DNA from: Sphingobacterium thalpophilum
Lineage (GTDB): Bacteria; Bacteroidota; Bacteroidia; Sphingobacteriales; Sphingobacteriaceae
Length of the DNA stretch: 64,000 nt
Assembly: GCF_038396785.1 (NCBI RefSeq)
Contig: NZ_CP151087.1
Location: 5,580,001-5,644,000 of the forward strand
Direction of reading: 5' to 3'
Position 1 is the first letter of the stretch. Each line of letters opens with the position of its first letter. Below are positions 26,398 to 35,416 of this stretch, one piece after another. Both the position numbers and the translations under genes were made by a program. Below the pieces are notes generated by a model, which did no database searches, was not told the DNA's origin, and saw only the letters and a list, made by a program, of their open reading frames with translations.

Positions 26398-26490
26398 ATG
26401 TCTTTATTAAAGTCATCTGTCCATTCATTGTGGTCTGCACTCTTCTTCTTAGCATGTTTTTTTGCCCTATGCTGTTTTTATTTGAAGTAG
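26398..26490 (+). CDS. Possible 30-residue membrane peptide
   Basis: An ATG at 26398 opens a 30-codon frame, MSLLKSSVHSLWSALFFLAC onward, with one hydrophobic helix and a Lys-terminated end. It lies in the gap between mgtE and the convergent ClC gene, past the mgtE terminator. No family is recognised and chance is a real possibility. Confidence 0.25.
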   Translation: MSLLKSSVHSLWSALFFLACFFALCCFYLK

Positions 26491-26543
26491 TTCATAATGG
26501 AATACAAGGAGATAGACTGAGAAGCTGAAGCGCATTGTCTTGT

Positions 26544-27782
26544 TTATAAATTGAGTCTGCGGTATAATTTTTCCTTTAAACCGCCTTTTTGCGCAATATA
26601 AATTCCTTTTTTTCCGGAAAATAAAAAAGCGACTATACACGCTATTGTTATAAATAAAATAGGTTGAATCCCAAATAATTCATAACCCATTACAATACAG
26701 GCGAGCGGGGTGTTTGTAGCGCCTGAAAATACGGCTACAAAGCCCATGGCGGCCAGCAGGCTGACGGGAAGTGGAATAACGGTGCTTAATGCACTCCCTA
26801 AGGTTGCCCCGATAAAAAACAGCGGGGTGACTTCTCCGCCTTTAAATCCGGCAGAAAGGGTGAAAGTCGTTAAAAGTAATTTGATGATAAAGTCATAATA
26901 ATTCGACTGATCGACAAATGCGTTCTGAATCATCGGGATACCAAGTCCAATATAGTTGCTGCTATGGAATAACCTAATGATAAGTACCAAAATAATACCG
27001 CCAATTACCGGTCTAAGCAGAGGATATTTAATTCGTTTGAATTGAAGGCTAAAGAAATCGCTGGTAAATGTAAAAAGCCATGCTGTAACACCGAATAGAA
27101 TGCCTGCGGAGAGGCTAAATCCAATATTGGTCAAAGACAGCATTGGAATAACATCATGAATTGGATAATGAGTGTGTGGAATATTCCATAATTGACAGCT
27201 GAAGTTCGCAAAATAGGCGGTAAATAAACAGGGCAGGATACCGAAATATCTTTTTTTGCCAATCAGTAGGACTTCCAGACCAAATATTGTTCCGGCGAGT
27301 GGGGTGCCAAAAACAGCGGCAAAGCCTGCAGTGATGCCAATTGAAATTAAGATACGGCGTTCAGTTTTATCGAAGTCAAACCAGCGATTGAGCTGATCGG
27401 AAACTGCTCCACCTATCTGCACGGCAGTTCCTTCACGGCCTGCCGAACCTCCAAACAGATGTGTAAGTAAAGTTCCGAATAGGACAAGAGGCGCCATGAT
27501 AAGCGGAATACGGCGTTGGGGATGCAGGTATTCTTCAATCAGCAGATTATTTCCTTTGCTTGATGGATTGCCCCAATACTTATAGGACAATGCAATGGCA
27601 AATCCCGCTAGGGGGAGTCCATAAATTATCCAAGGATGAGCTTCTCGGTACTGCGTTACCCAATTGAGGGAAAAGAGAAAAAATGCACAAATAGATCCTA
27701 CGATGAAACCTATCGCACTACAGGAGATAAGCCATTTAAGAAAAAAATGAAGATTGCTTTGATTTGAATGTGTTATAGCCAT
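26544..27782 (-). CDS. ClC-type chloride channel/antiporter
   Basis: A 412-residue voltage-gated chloride channel-family protein with about ten helices. GGSAGREGTAVQIGGAVSDQ is the family's second selectivity loop with its gating glutamate (GREGT instead of the usual GREGP). GFKGGEVTPLFFIGATLGSALS is the third. There are no cytoplasmic CBS domains. It could be a channel or an H+/Cl- exchanger. It stands alone. Confidence 0.9.
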   Translation of the reverse strand: MAITHSNQSNLHFFLKWLISCSAIGFIVGSICAFFLFSLNWVTQYREAHPWIIYGLPLAGFAIALSYKYWGNPSSKGNNLLIEEYLHPQRRIPLIMAPLVLFGTLLTHLFGGSAGREGTAVQIGGAVSDQLNRWFDFDKTERRILISIGITAGFAAVFGTPLAGTIFGLEVLLIGKKRYFGILPCLFTAYFANFSCQLWNIPHTHYPIHDVIPMLSLTNIGFSLSAGILFGVTAWLFTFTSDFFSLQFKRIKYPLLRPVIGGIILVLIIRLFHSSNYIGLGIPMIQNAFVDQSNYYDFIIKLLLTTFTLSAGFKGGEVTPLFFIGATLGSALSTVIPLPVSLLAAMGFVAVFSGATNTPLACIVMGYELFGIQPILFITIACIVAFLFSGKKGIYIAQKGGLKEKLYRRLNL

Positions 27783-27887
27783 AAGTCTACACTTTATATA
27801 AAATTGTCGTTTTATACTAAAATAGTAGACGTCATCAGCTTATTAGGGCGGTTCAGGGCAGACATCATTGCCATATTTATTTCAAAT

Positions 27888-28262
27888 CTACAAAAAGCGA
27901 ATGATTATAGCAACCCAACCTGCGATCATAAGTAATCCGCCGAGCGGGGTAATTGGGCCAAGAAACTTTAAATTCTTTTTCCAGTATTCGGCAAACGATA
28001 GAAAATATATACTCACCGAGAATAAAAGAGTTCCTAATGTGATCAGATAAAATGCAATTCGTTCAGACGGAAGATCAAAGGAGAAATTAAATCCTAAAAT
28101 CAATAGTGTAAGAGCAGCATACATTTGATATCGAACGCCGACCTCAAAGGATTCCAGTTTTTCAGCTGATAGGATTTTTTTTAATGCATGGGCTCCAAAT
28201 GCACCTAAGATAATAGCGAGGCCGCCAAATAGGGCGGCTGTGATGATGACAACGTTTTGCAT
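27888..28262 (-). CDS. DUF423 membrane protein (YgdD-like)
   Basis: A 124-residue protein with four predicted helices. FGGLAIILGAFGAHALKKIL is the DUF423 hallmark, followed by YALTLLILGF-like and GTLLFSVSIYFLSF segments and PLGGLLMIAGW. No function is assigned. It lies 11 bases after the elaA-like gene, so the two are probably co-transcribed. Confidence 0.9.
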   Translation of the reverse strand: MQNVVIITAALFGGLAIILGAFGAHALKKILSAEKLESFEVGVRYQMYAALTLLILGFNFSFDLPSERIAFYLITLGTLLFSVSIYFLSFAEYWKKNLKFLGPITPLGGLLMIAGWVAIIIRFL

Positions 28263-28273
28263 GCCTAAATTTA

Positions 28274-28726
28274 CTAAATTGCGGGTTTAATCATATCAAT
28301 ATGAAGGATTCCATAATCAGGGTAGGGCTCGGAAATTTGCTCAAAGCCTAATTTTTCATAAAAGGATTTTAAATGAAATTGCGCACCTATCTGTATCTCG
28401 CCTTCACCAAATTCTTTGTAGAGCGATTCGATGGAATGAATCATTAATTGTTGACTCAGGCCGGTTCCGCGCGCTTCCTCGGCAACGATAACCCGACCAA
28501 TGGAAGCTTGTGGGTAGGAAAGGCTCGGAGGAACTAATCTCGTGTATGCTATAATACGATCATCTTGTTCTATCCACAGATGCAGACAAGCAAAATCTTT
28601 ATCGTCCAATTCAGGATATAAACATTCCTGCTCCAAAACAAAAACTTCCATGCGAAGCTTTAAAATACGATATAATTCTTTCGTGTTGAGTTCGTCAAAA
28701 CTCTTTAGGTTCCACTGAAAAGCCAT
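28274..28726 (-). CDS. elaA: GNAT acetyltransferase, ElaA-like
   Basis: A 150-residue GNAT-fold enzyme. LYRILKLRMEVFVLEQECLYPELDDKD is the characteristic ElaA start. IGRVIVAEEARGTGLSQQLM is the acetyl-CoA loop, and FYEKLGFEQISEPYPDYGILHIDM is the C-terminal part. The acceptor substrate of ElaA is not established. Confidence 0.88.
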   Translation of the reverse strand: MAFQWNLKSFDELNTKELYRILKLRMEVFVLEQECLYPELDDKDFACLHLWIEQDDRIIAYTRLVPPSLSYPQASIGRVIVAEEARGTGLSQQLMIHSIESLYKEFGEGEIQIGAQFHLKSFYEKLGFEQISEPYPDYGILHIDMIKPAI

Positions 28727-28814
28727 AATTGAAATAAAAATAGAGCCAAATTATACAATCGATAGGGTTGGAAAGACATACCCAATTTAATTTGACTCTA
28801 TTGATTTGAGCGTT

Positions 28815-29264
28815 TTATGCGAGTAGACTTTTAACAACTTCAGAGATGGTTTTCCCATCTGCTTGTCCAGCAAGCTTTTGATTTGTGGCGCCCATTACTT
28901 TACCCATATCCTTAATGGAAGAAGCTCCTGTTTCGGCGATAATTGCTTTGACAATCGTTTCAACTTCTTCCTTGCTTAACTGTTTTGGTAGATAAGCTTC
29001 AATAACTTTTTCTTCCTCAACTTCAATTTCATAAAGATCTTCCCGGTTTTGAGTCTTATAAATTTCCGCAGATTCGCGACGTTGTTTTACAAGTTTTTGT
29101 AAAACTTTAATCTCCGCCTCCTGATTAAGGTCTTCGGCATGACCTTTTTCTGTCTTTGCTAAGAGTATAGCTGCCTTAATTGCACGTAAGCCACGTAATT
29201 TTGCCGTGTCTTTTGCGATCATTGCGGCCTTAATGTCTTGATTTATTTGTATTTCTAATGACAT
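28815..29264 (-). CDS. yqeY: GatB/YqeY-domain protein
   Basis: A 149-residue protein starting at ATG 29264 (MSLEIQINQDIKAAMIAKD). The longer frame to 29291 opens with TTG inside the next gene. The helical YqeY domain is visible as KLRGLRAIKAAILLAKTEKG, KLVKQRRESAEIYKTQNREDL and SIKDMGKVMGATNQKLAGQADGKTIS. The same fold forms the tRNA-binding tail of GatB, but the free protein's role is unclear. It lies 10 bases after the SDR gene. Confidence 0.92.
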   Translation of the reverse strand: MSLEIQINQDIKAAMIAKDTAKLRGLRAIKAAILLAKTEKGHAEDLNQEAEIKVLQKLVKQRRESAEIYKTQNREDLYEIEVEEEKVIEAYLPKQLSKEEVETIVKAIIAETGASSIKDMGKVMGATNQKLAGQADGKTISEVVKSLLA

Positions 29265-29274
29265 GATAATTAAA

Positions 29275-30036
29275 TTATTTTCGATTGACAATTGCGCCTG
29301 TCGCTTGTGCTGTAGGCATTATTAATAGATCGTTTATATTAACATGTGCAGGTCTGGTAATGACGAAAAGGATCGTTTCGGCAATATCTTTCCCTGTCAG
29401 AGGTTGTACACCATTGTAAACATTTTTAGCTCTTTCCCGGTCTCCATGGAAACGAACTTCCGAAAACTCTGTCTCCACCATTCCGGGGTCGATAGATGTT
29501 ACTTTAATGCCCTGAGTTAGTAAATCAATGCGCATAGCTTTAGTTAAAGCATCAACAGCATGTTTGGTAGCACAGTACACATTTCCATTCGGATAAACCT
29601 CTTTCCCTGCAATAGATCCTAAATTAACAATATGGGCGCCGTTTTCGGTATCCATAAGTGGTATCACAGATTTACTCACATACAGTAAACCTTTGATATT
29701 GGTATCAATCATTCTGTCCCAATCTCCGATATCACCATCTTGAATAGGATCCAATCCTTGACTCAAACCAGCATTGTTGATGAGAACATTTATTTTTTTC
29801 CATGCTGGAGGCAAGCCCTCAATTTGATTCGCAACTTGTTCTGCATCGCGAACATCAAGCTCAAAAATATGGATCTGAATAGTAGGGTAGGCCGCTAACA
29901 ATGCATCTTTTAATGCCTCTAAACGGTTTAACCTGCGCGCGCAAAGTAAAAGATTGTAACCCTCTTTCGCTAAAACTTCGGCACAAGCCTGACCAATTCC
30001 TGAACTTGCTCCTGTAATAAAAACTGTTTTAGTCAT
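29275..30036 (-). CDS. SDR-family NADP-dependent dehydrogenase (YdfG-like)
   Basis: A classical short-chain dehydrogenase of 253 residues. The cofactor loop TGASSGIGQ, the stabilising NNAG and the catalytic YCATK (with an upstream Ser in NLGSIAG) are all present. CARRLNRLEAL after strand 2 suggests NADP preference. It resembles the 3-hydroxy-acid/serine dehydrogenase YdfG. ATG 30036 (MTKTVFITG) is chosen over a TTG 15 codons upstream. It follows ubiE by 64 bases. Confidence 0.9.
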   Translation of the reverse strand: MTKTVFITGASSGIGQACAEVLAKEGYNLLLCARRLNRLEALKDALLAAYPTIQIHIFELDVRDAEQVANQIEGLPPAWKKINVLINNAGLSQGLDPIQDGDIGDWDRMIDTNIKGLLYVSKSVIPLMDTENGAHIVNLGSIAGKEVYPNGNVYCATKHAVDALTKAMRIDLLTQGIKVTSIDPGMVETEFSEVRFHGDRERAKNVYNGVQPLTGKDIAETILFVITRPAHVNINDLLIMPTAQATGAIVNRK

Positions 30037-30100
30037 ATAAAGTAACTCGTTGATATTAAAAATTAATCCGATTTGATTCAAAACCAGATCTTAGCTGGCA

Positions 30101-30841
30101 CTACTTTGTAGCAATATAGATGGTACAGATACCAAATGTTTGCGGTCTAACAATAGTTTCATGAAAACCTGCTTTTTTGTTTATGGCAACGAACTTTTGT
30201 CCATCTGGAAATTGAGCAACAGATTCTGGTAGGTATTCATATGCATTGGAATCTTTTGAAAAGAATTTTCCAATGGTTGGTGTAATAAACTTGAAATAAA
30301 AATTATAAAGCTGTTTAATGGGAAATTTTTTCGGATTCGAAAATTCTAAAATAACAGCTTTCCCACCAGGTTTTAATACGCGGTATATGTCTGATAGGCC
30401 TTTCTCCAAGTTTTCAAAATTACGGACACCAAATGCTACGGTAACAGCGTCGAACGTATTATCTTCAAATTGAAGCCTCTCTGAGTCTCCTAACGCTACC
30501 TCAAATTGATTCGCTAATCCCTTGCTTGCAATTTTTTTCTTAGCGACTTCAAGCATTCCTTGGGAAATATCGACACCAATAATCTTTTTTGGATTCAAGA
30601 TTTTAATTGATTCCAATGCAAAATCACCAGTTCCTGTCGCTACATCCAACATCAGTTGCGGTTTTATGGACTTTAAGGCATTGATGGCTTTTTTGCGCCA
30701 TATAATGTCAATACCCAAAGACATGAAATGGTTTAAAAAATCATAGGAATGGGAGATGTTGTCAAACATATCTGCCACCTGTTTCTTCTTCCCATCGTTG
30801 GTATCTTTATAGGGTTTTAATGTTGAGGAGTCGTGCGTCAT
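30101..30841 (-). CDS. ubiE: Demethylmenaquinone methyltransferase
   Basis: UbiE/MenG methylates demethylmenaquinone, the last step of menaquinone synthesis, at the membrane surface. The 246-residue protein begins with the family block MFDNISHSYDFLNHFMSLGIDIIWRK. It has the SAM motif LDVATGTGDFA and VTVAFGVRNFENLEKGL, and ends RPQTFGICTIYIATK. In this phylum menaquinone is the usual quinone. A TATCTTTG box lies five bases before the ATG. Confidence 0.95.
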   Translation of the reverse strand: MTHDSSTLKPYKDTNDGKKKQVADMFDNISHSYDFLNHFMSLGIDIIWRKKAINALKSIKPQLMLDVATGTGDFALESIKILNPKKIIGVDISQGMLEVAKKKIASKGLANQFEVALGDSERLQFEDNTFDAVTVAFGVRNFENLEKGLSDIYRVLKPGGKAVILEFSNPKKFPIKQLYNFYFKFITPTIGKFFSKDSNAYEYLPESVAQFPDGQKFVAINKKAGFHETIVRPQTFGICTIYIATK

Positions 30842-30846
30842 AGTTA

Positions 30847-30854
30847 CAAAGATA
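30847..30854 (-). promoter_or_regulatory. Putative ubiE promoter -7 box (TATCTTTG)
   Basis: TATCTTTG on the minus strand fits TAnnTTTG and ends five bases before the ATG, so the transcript would be leaderless or nearly so. Confidence 0.45.
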
Positions 30855-31161
30855 CAATATATGAATATTTTTTAGTGCTAAAAAAGGGATTTGTTTTCAT
30901 CTTAAAGTCAGTTTGTATTGATGATAGTGGAGCGTATTGATTTGCTTTTTACCATTTTGCTTATTCACAATGGCTTAAGTTATTAACATTTTTTAATGTG
31001 TTGATTTTAAGTGGAAATTTTTTATTTTCAACATCTTTTCAACAGTAAGTGTTGAAAACTCACTATGTAAATCTGTGTCCTTCAAAGCTTTTTGAGGTTT
31101 CGGGTGTGATCGTTGAATTTCGCTGTGTGTAACTCCGCATGGTGGTGAATTTTATTTTTTA

Positions 31162-31169
31162 TACATTTG
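31162..31169 (+). promoter_or_regulatory. Putative dnaB promoter -7 box (TACATTTG)
   Basis: TACATTTG fits TAnnTTTG, about 55 bases before the dnaB ATG. No clear -33 TTG is visible. Confidence 0.35.
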
Positions 31170-31223
31170 TTATCCTATCTAAAATTTATACGGATAGCAA
31201 AGCTATATTTCTGATATAATATC

Positions 31224-32837
31224 ATGATGAACGACAGTAATTTTGAGGCGAATAACACGGATAATAACAAACGGAGTAATTATGGCGAACGTCGTACCAA
31301 ATTAAATAATTTGGTGAGTGGTTTGGGTAAACTTCCGCCGCAGGCAGTGGATCTTGAAGAGGCTGTTTTGGGAGCTTTGATGCTTGAAAAGAATGCGCTG
31401 AGTGAAATTATTGATATTTTAAAACCAGAATCGTTCTATAAGGAATCACATCAAAAGATCTTTGAAGCGATTTTTGGCCTTTTTCAAAAGACTTCTCCAA
31501 TTGATATATTAACCGTTACCTCGGAACTTAGACGGATGGGGGCTCTTGAAATGGTTGGCGGTGCTTATTATATTACGCAATTGACAGATCGCGTGGTTTC
31601 GGCAGCTAATATTGAGTATCATGCACGTATTATTTCACAGAAATATATTCAGCGTGAGCTGATTAAAGTTTCTACTGAAATTATTAATAGCTCATACGAT
31701 GAAACGTCAGATATCTTCGATCTGTTGGATCATGCCGAAAAAAGTTTGTTTGATATCGCGCAGAATAACTTGCGGAGAGATTCAAGAAAGATGGACGATA
31801 TTATGCGTGAGGCGATCTCTAATCTTGAGATGCTGCGTGACCGCACAGATGGTCTGACAGGTGTGCCTTCGGGTTTGACTGCCTTGGATCGTATGACTTC
31901 AGGTTGGCAGCCTTCTGATCTGGTTATTATTGCAGCACGTCCAGCGATGGGAAAGACGGCATTCGTACTTTCCGTTGCACGTAATGCTGCAGTGGAACAC
32001 GGAAAAGCAGTTGCCGTATTCTCGCTGGAGATGTCATCTGTTCAGCTTGTCAATCGTCTAATCGCTGGTGAAACGGAAATTGAGCAAGAGAAATTGAAAA
32101 AAGGAAATCTTGCTGATCATGAATGGCAACAATTACATTCGAGAATTGGTCGTTTAACCGATGCGCCTATTATTATTGATGATACGCCGGCGTTGAACGT
32201 GTTCGAATTTAGAGCTAAATGTAGGCGCTTAAAGGCACAATACGATATCCAAATGGTTATTGTAGATTACTTGCAGTTAATGCATGGAAAAGCTGAAGGT
32301 AAAGGTGGGGGGAACCGTGAACAAGAGATCGGTAGTATTTCCCGTGCTTTGAAATCTGTAGCTAAGGAGCTAAACATCCCCGTGCTGGCATTATCGCAGC
32401 TGAGTCGTGCTGTAGAGTCAAGACCGGGAAATAGTAAGCGTCCTATGTTGTCCGATTTACGGGAGTCTGGTTCCATTGAGCAGGATGCGGATATGGTTCT
32501 TTTCTTATATAGACCCGAATATTATGGTTTGACAGAAGATGAAGAGGGACGTCCTACTGCCGGTGTCGGTGAAGTTATTATTGCAAAACACCGTAATGGT
32601 GAGACCGGAATTGTTCCCCTTCGCTTTGTGGGTAAATTTGTGAAGTTTGTGGATTTAGAAGATGAGTTTTCGGGTATGGGTGGTGGAGATGGATTCGGTG
32701 ATGCGCCGGCTACATTTTCTGCTTCTGCATTAAATCCGTCGCCAAACTTTGCTGATGATTTTAGTGCTGGGGGCTTCAGTGGGGGTATTACGATGCCATC
32801 CCGCATGAACGACATGCCTGATGATGCGCCATTTTAG
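31224..32837 (+). CDS. dnaB: Replicative DNA helicase
   Basis: DnaB is the hexameric 5'-3' helicase of the replication fork. The 537-residue protein has the N-terminal domain (PPQAVDLEEAVLGALMLEKNAL) and the RecA-like core, with Walker A ARPAMGKTAF, Walker B-region MVIVDYLQLM and the arginine-rich LSQLSRAVESR...LSDLRESGSIEQDADMVLFLYRPEYY. A Gly/Ser-rich acidic C-terminal tail (about 475-537, MGGGDGFGDAP) is characteristic of Bacteroidota forms. No intein is present. Confidence 0.97.
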   Translation: MMNDSNFEANNTDNNKRSNYGERRTKLNNLVSGLGKLPPQAVDLEEAVLGALMLEKNALSEIIDILKPESFYKESHQKIFEAIFGLFQKTSPIDILTVTSELRRMGALEMVGGAYYITQLTDRVVSAANIEYHARIISQKYIQRELIKVSTEIINSSYDETSDIFDLLDHAEKSLFDIAQNNLRRDSRKMDDIMREAISNLEMLRDRTDGLTGVPSGLTALDRMTSGWQPSDLVIIAARPAMGKTAFVLSVARNAAVEHGKAVAVFSLEMSSVQLVNRLIAGETEIEQEKLKKGNLADHEWQQLHSRIGRLTDAPIIIDDTPALNVFEFRAKCRRLKAQYDIQMVIVDYLQLMHGKAEGKGGGNREQEIGSISRALKSVAKELNIPVLALSQLSRAVESRPGNSKRPMLSDLRESGSIEQDADMVLFLYRPEYYGLTEDEEGRPTAGVGEVIIAKHRNGETGIVPLRFVGKFVKFVDLEDEFSGMGGGDGFGDAPATFSASALNPSPNFADDFSAGGFSGGITMPSRMNDMPDDAPF

Positions 32838-32870
32838 TGATTAATTTTACATAAGTATTCCTAAATAATA

Positions 32871-32903
32871 GAAAAAACCGAATGATTTAAATTCGGTTTT
32901 TTC
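32871..32903. terminator. Bidirectional terminator, 13-bp perfect arms
   Basis: GAAAAAACCGAAT (32871-32883) and its complement (32891-32903) serve the convergent dnaB and DUF3078 genes. Confidence 0.85.
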
Positions 32904-32966
32904 GTTTATGACGCCTTCGTAATCTAAGTTGCTTATGTGGGCTTGTTCCTGCTATTTTATTTACCT

Positions 32967-33860
32967 TTAAAATTTGTATGTCACGCCTGCACCGACAATT
33001 TGCCTAATTTGTAGGGCAGAATTTCTCTTTCCAACTTCAACATTATCTTTAATAATCGGAATAGCTGTATTGTAATCGTAGATCATCTGCACACCAGCGT
33101 TTACTGTAATAAACTTGTTTACCTTCATAAAAAGATTGGCCGTATAGTCAATATCTACATTTTGAGGTTTATCTAGATAGTTTGAATAGAGTTTTAGTAT
33201 ATTTTCAAATGAAATGTTCTCCATTAAATTTACTTTATAATAAGCATCAAATGATGCGCCGAATTCAGTGCGGGACTTGCTGTTCGGATTTAGTCCATAT
33301 CGTGTGGAAAGGAGCGTATCACTTACGAATACAAAGCGCACAGCCGCAGGCGAAAGATTAAATCTGAGGTTGTCCGATCGTTTGTACGCAAAACCCGGAC
33401 CGAAGCTCAGGTATGCCGGAGCTAAAAACCTGGATATCCTTTTTTTGGGTGAAGCTGTGTAGTCATAACCATCGGCAAATTGTGTGTTAAAGTTTAGAAA
33501 GAAGGTATAAAGCCAATATTGAGATGCCTGATGTCCCAACAAGCTATTTAAAACTAATCGGTCATCATTTTTGCGCCAGTCCGACTCTTTTTGAAAGGTT
33601 AGCCCATAAGCCGCAAGGACCTTGTTGTCCCATGACCATTTGCCTTTCTTGTAATTGAAGTCGTAATTAAGAGTTAGGTTGCCGGAGAAAGAATTCACCC
33701 CACCTGCAGCCCAATTAGAAAATGAACTTTGGTTGATCAGAAAGGTGTTTTCTCCTTTGATAATCCAGGTTTTTGTACTGTCTACCGCGGTTGTCTGAGT
33801 GTAGGTTTCATGTGCTAATAAGCCAAGAGCAATAAGAATGATTGATTTTATTATTTTCAT
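32967..33860 (-). CDS. DUF3078 outer-membrane beta-barrel protein
   Basis: A 297-residue protein with a signal peptide (MKIIKSIILIALGLLAHETY). The DUF3078 hallmark NQSSFSNWAAGGVNSFSGN is followed by alternating amphipathic strands (WSWDNKVLAAYGLTF, WLYTFFLNFNTQF) and a C-terminal aromatic end (GAGVTYKF) typical of outer-membrane barrels. Function is unknown. The family is largely limited to Bacteroidota. Confidence 0.88.
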   Translation of the reverse strand: MKIIKSIILIALGLLAHETYTQTTAVDSTKTWIIKGENTFLINQSSFSNWAAGGVNSFSGNLTLNYDFNYKKGKWSWDNKVLAAYGLTFQKESDWRKNDDRLVLNSLLGHQASQYWLYTFFLNFNTQFADGYDYTASPKKRISRFLAPAYLSFGPGFAYKRSDNLRFNLSPAAVRFVFVSDTLLSTRYGLNPNSKSRTEFGASFDAYYKVNLMENISFENILKLYSNYLDKPQNVDIDYTANLFMKVNKFITVNAGVQMIYDYNTAIPIIKDNVEVGKRNSALQIRQIVGAGVTYKF

Positions 33861-34336
33861 GTGTGTACTTAATTTGTTTGCATTTCCAAATTATTGTAAT
33901 CCAAATGAGCACGTACAGCTTTCCATCTTATTAGACAACTAACGCAGTGGTTTTATAGCTGCGTATTGGATTTGTGGAAATATATTTCGTTCCTATCGTT
34001 ATCTACAACAAGTTTGATCTGATCGATGCGCTTAAAACGAGGTCATTATCCATTTTCAACGTGATGTTTTAAGCGTGTACGAGAAAATAAATGTTTTATA
34101 ACTAAACGAATAAATGAGGTTAATGTTTTTTTGTCCTTTTGATTGTGTTTATTTTAAATAAAATCAGAACTTTGCTCAATTGTATGTATGCGCTATTTAT
34201 TAGCGTAGCAGCTATTGGATAAAAGTTTATGAGCAGCTTTTGACAATACCCGGAAACAAGAACAAAGCCATTATTTTGGATCAAGAAAACCGGCTTCTAT
34301 TGTGCTATTCATAACAAAAACTTATAAAATGTTTAG
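33861..34336. other. DUF3078-rlmH intergenic region, no gene seen
   Basis: About 475 AT-rich bases between divergent genes. I see no ORF, RNA or long repeat that I can support. Confidence 0.5.
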
Positions 34337-34810
34337 ATGAAGATAACGCTACTTTGTATAGGTAAGACAGATGATAAGTACCTGATTGAGGGTATTGACA
34401 AGTATATTAAACGGTTAAAGTTTTATGTAAATTTTAGTATTGTGGTCATTCCAGATATCAAAAATGTCAAGAATCTTTCTGCTGAGCAGCAGAAAGATAA
34501 GGAGGCTCTGCTGATTTTGAAACAATTACAGCCTCAAGATTTAGTCGTTTTGCTGGATGAATATGGAAAAGAGTTTCGTTCCTTGGAGTTTTCTGCTTAT
34601 CTGGAAAAAATGATGGTACAAAGTGTTCAGCATATGGTATTTATTATTGGTGGTCCCTATGGGTTTGACCAAAAAATTTATGATCGGGCGAAGTCAAAAA
34701 TTTCGTTGTCCAAGATGACATTTTCGCATCAAATGATTCGTTTGTTTTTTACAGAGCAGCTCTATCGTGCTTTTTCTATCATGAAAGGGGAGCCTTATCA
34801 TCACGAATAA
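34337..34810 (+). CDS. rlmH: 23S rRNA pseudouridine-1915 N3-methyltransferase
   Basis: RlmH is a SPOUT-class, SAM-dependent methyltransferase acting on pseudouridine 1915 of 23S rRNA in the intact ribosome. The 157-residue protein shows MKITLLCIGKTDDKYLIEGI, LLDEYGKEFRSLEFSAYL, the knot motif FIIGGPYGFDQKIY and the ending FTEQLYRAFSIMKGEPYHHE, all diagnostic. Confidence 0.97.
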   Translation: MKITLLCIGKTDDKYLIEGIDKYIKRLKFYVNFSIVVIPDIKNVKNLSAEQQKDKEALLILKQLQPQDLVVLLDEYGKEFRSLEFSAYLEKMMVQSVQHMVFIIGGPYGFDQKIYDRAKSKISLSKMTFSHQMIRLFFTEQLYRAFSIMKGEPYHHE

Positions 34811-34836
34811 TATGGAAAAAAGTCCGTAACTTCATC

Positions 34837-34983
34837 ATGAATAAAAACAAGCTTATGAATTTGCCCAACAAACGAGATTATCACTATAAAAGTGACGAAG
34901 GAGAGAAAAATAGCCAATTGAATAAATACATTATGATTGCTTGTATTATAATCGTAATCGCATTGGCCTATTTTTTCGCATAG
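34837..34983 (+). CDS. 48-residue single-pass membrane protein
   Basis: An ATG at 34837, 26 bases after rlmH, opens a 48-codon frame. The first 29 residues are polar and lysine-rich. The rest, KYIMIACIIIVIALAYFFA, is one transmembrane helix. This polar head plus C-terminal anchor resembles many small Bacteroidota proteins found beside rlmH, but I cannot name a family. A second ATG six codons later is an alternative start. Confidence 0.5.
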   Translation: MNKNKLMNLPNKRDYHYKSDEGEKNSQLNKYIMIACIIIVIALAYFFA

Positions 34984-35416
34984 CTTAATGCCCTTCCATA
35001 CGGATCTAGTAAAAGAAATAAATCTCTTACTTAATATCCGTATGGAGGATATCAGCAGATGATTTTAATAAATTTTAATTGAATTGTTTAAGCAAGAACG
35101 CTTAATTTTTGGGAGAAGGTTGGCAGGTTTTGCGCGTTCTTTTTGGGACAGTGTTGTTTACGAATCCCCAATTGGTCATGTAGAATGACAAGGGATTAAT
35201 TTCTAATAGTTTTTTCATTTTTTCTTTTTTTACCATATAATAATTTATTGATTCGCTAATAAGTGATCAATAATCGAGCCAAACTAGAGTGGTTGTCATG
35301 TTCGAAAAGAAATATAGCAAATAAGGTCGATAAAAAATAATTGAAAGTGTGTTTTTTAGGGCTAGGTCAACATAAAACGCAGCCCATTTGAGAGGGGCTG
35401 CGTCGAATCGAAGTAT
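34984..35416. other. Gene-free region with a loose inverted repeat
   Basis: About 430 bases. TCCATACGGAT (34995-35005) and ATCCGTATGGA (35036-35046) are perfect complements with a 30-base gap and may end the rlmH transcript. Nothing else is recognisable before the sugar dehydrogenase terminator. Confidence 0.5.
35377..35403 (-). terminator. Hairpin after the sugar dehydrogenase gene
   Basis: ACGCAGCCC (35377-35385) and GGGCTGCGT (35395-35403) form a GC-rich stem. The T tail on the minus strand is short. Confidence 0.65.

Larger units (their letters stand above)
30842..31223. other. Divergent ubiE-dnaB intergenic region
   Basis: About 380 AT-rich bases carry the promoters of ubiE (box 30847-30854) and dnaB (box 31162-31169). 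I see no RNA gene or repeat. Confidence 0.5.
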
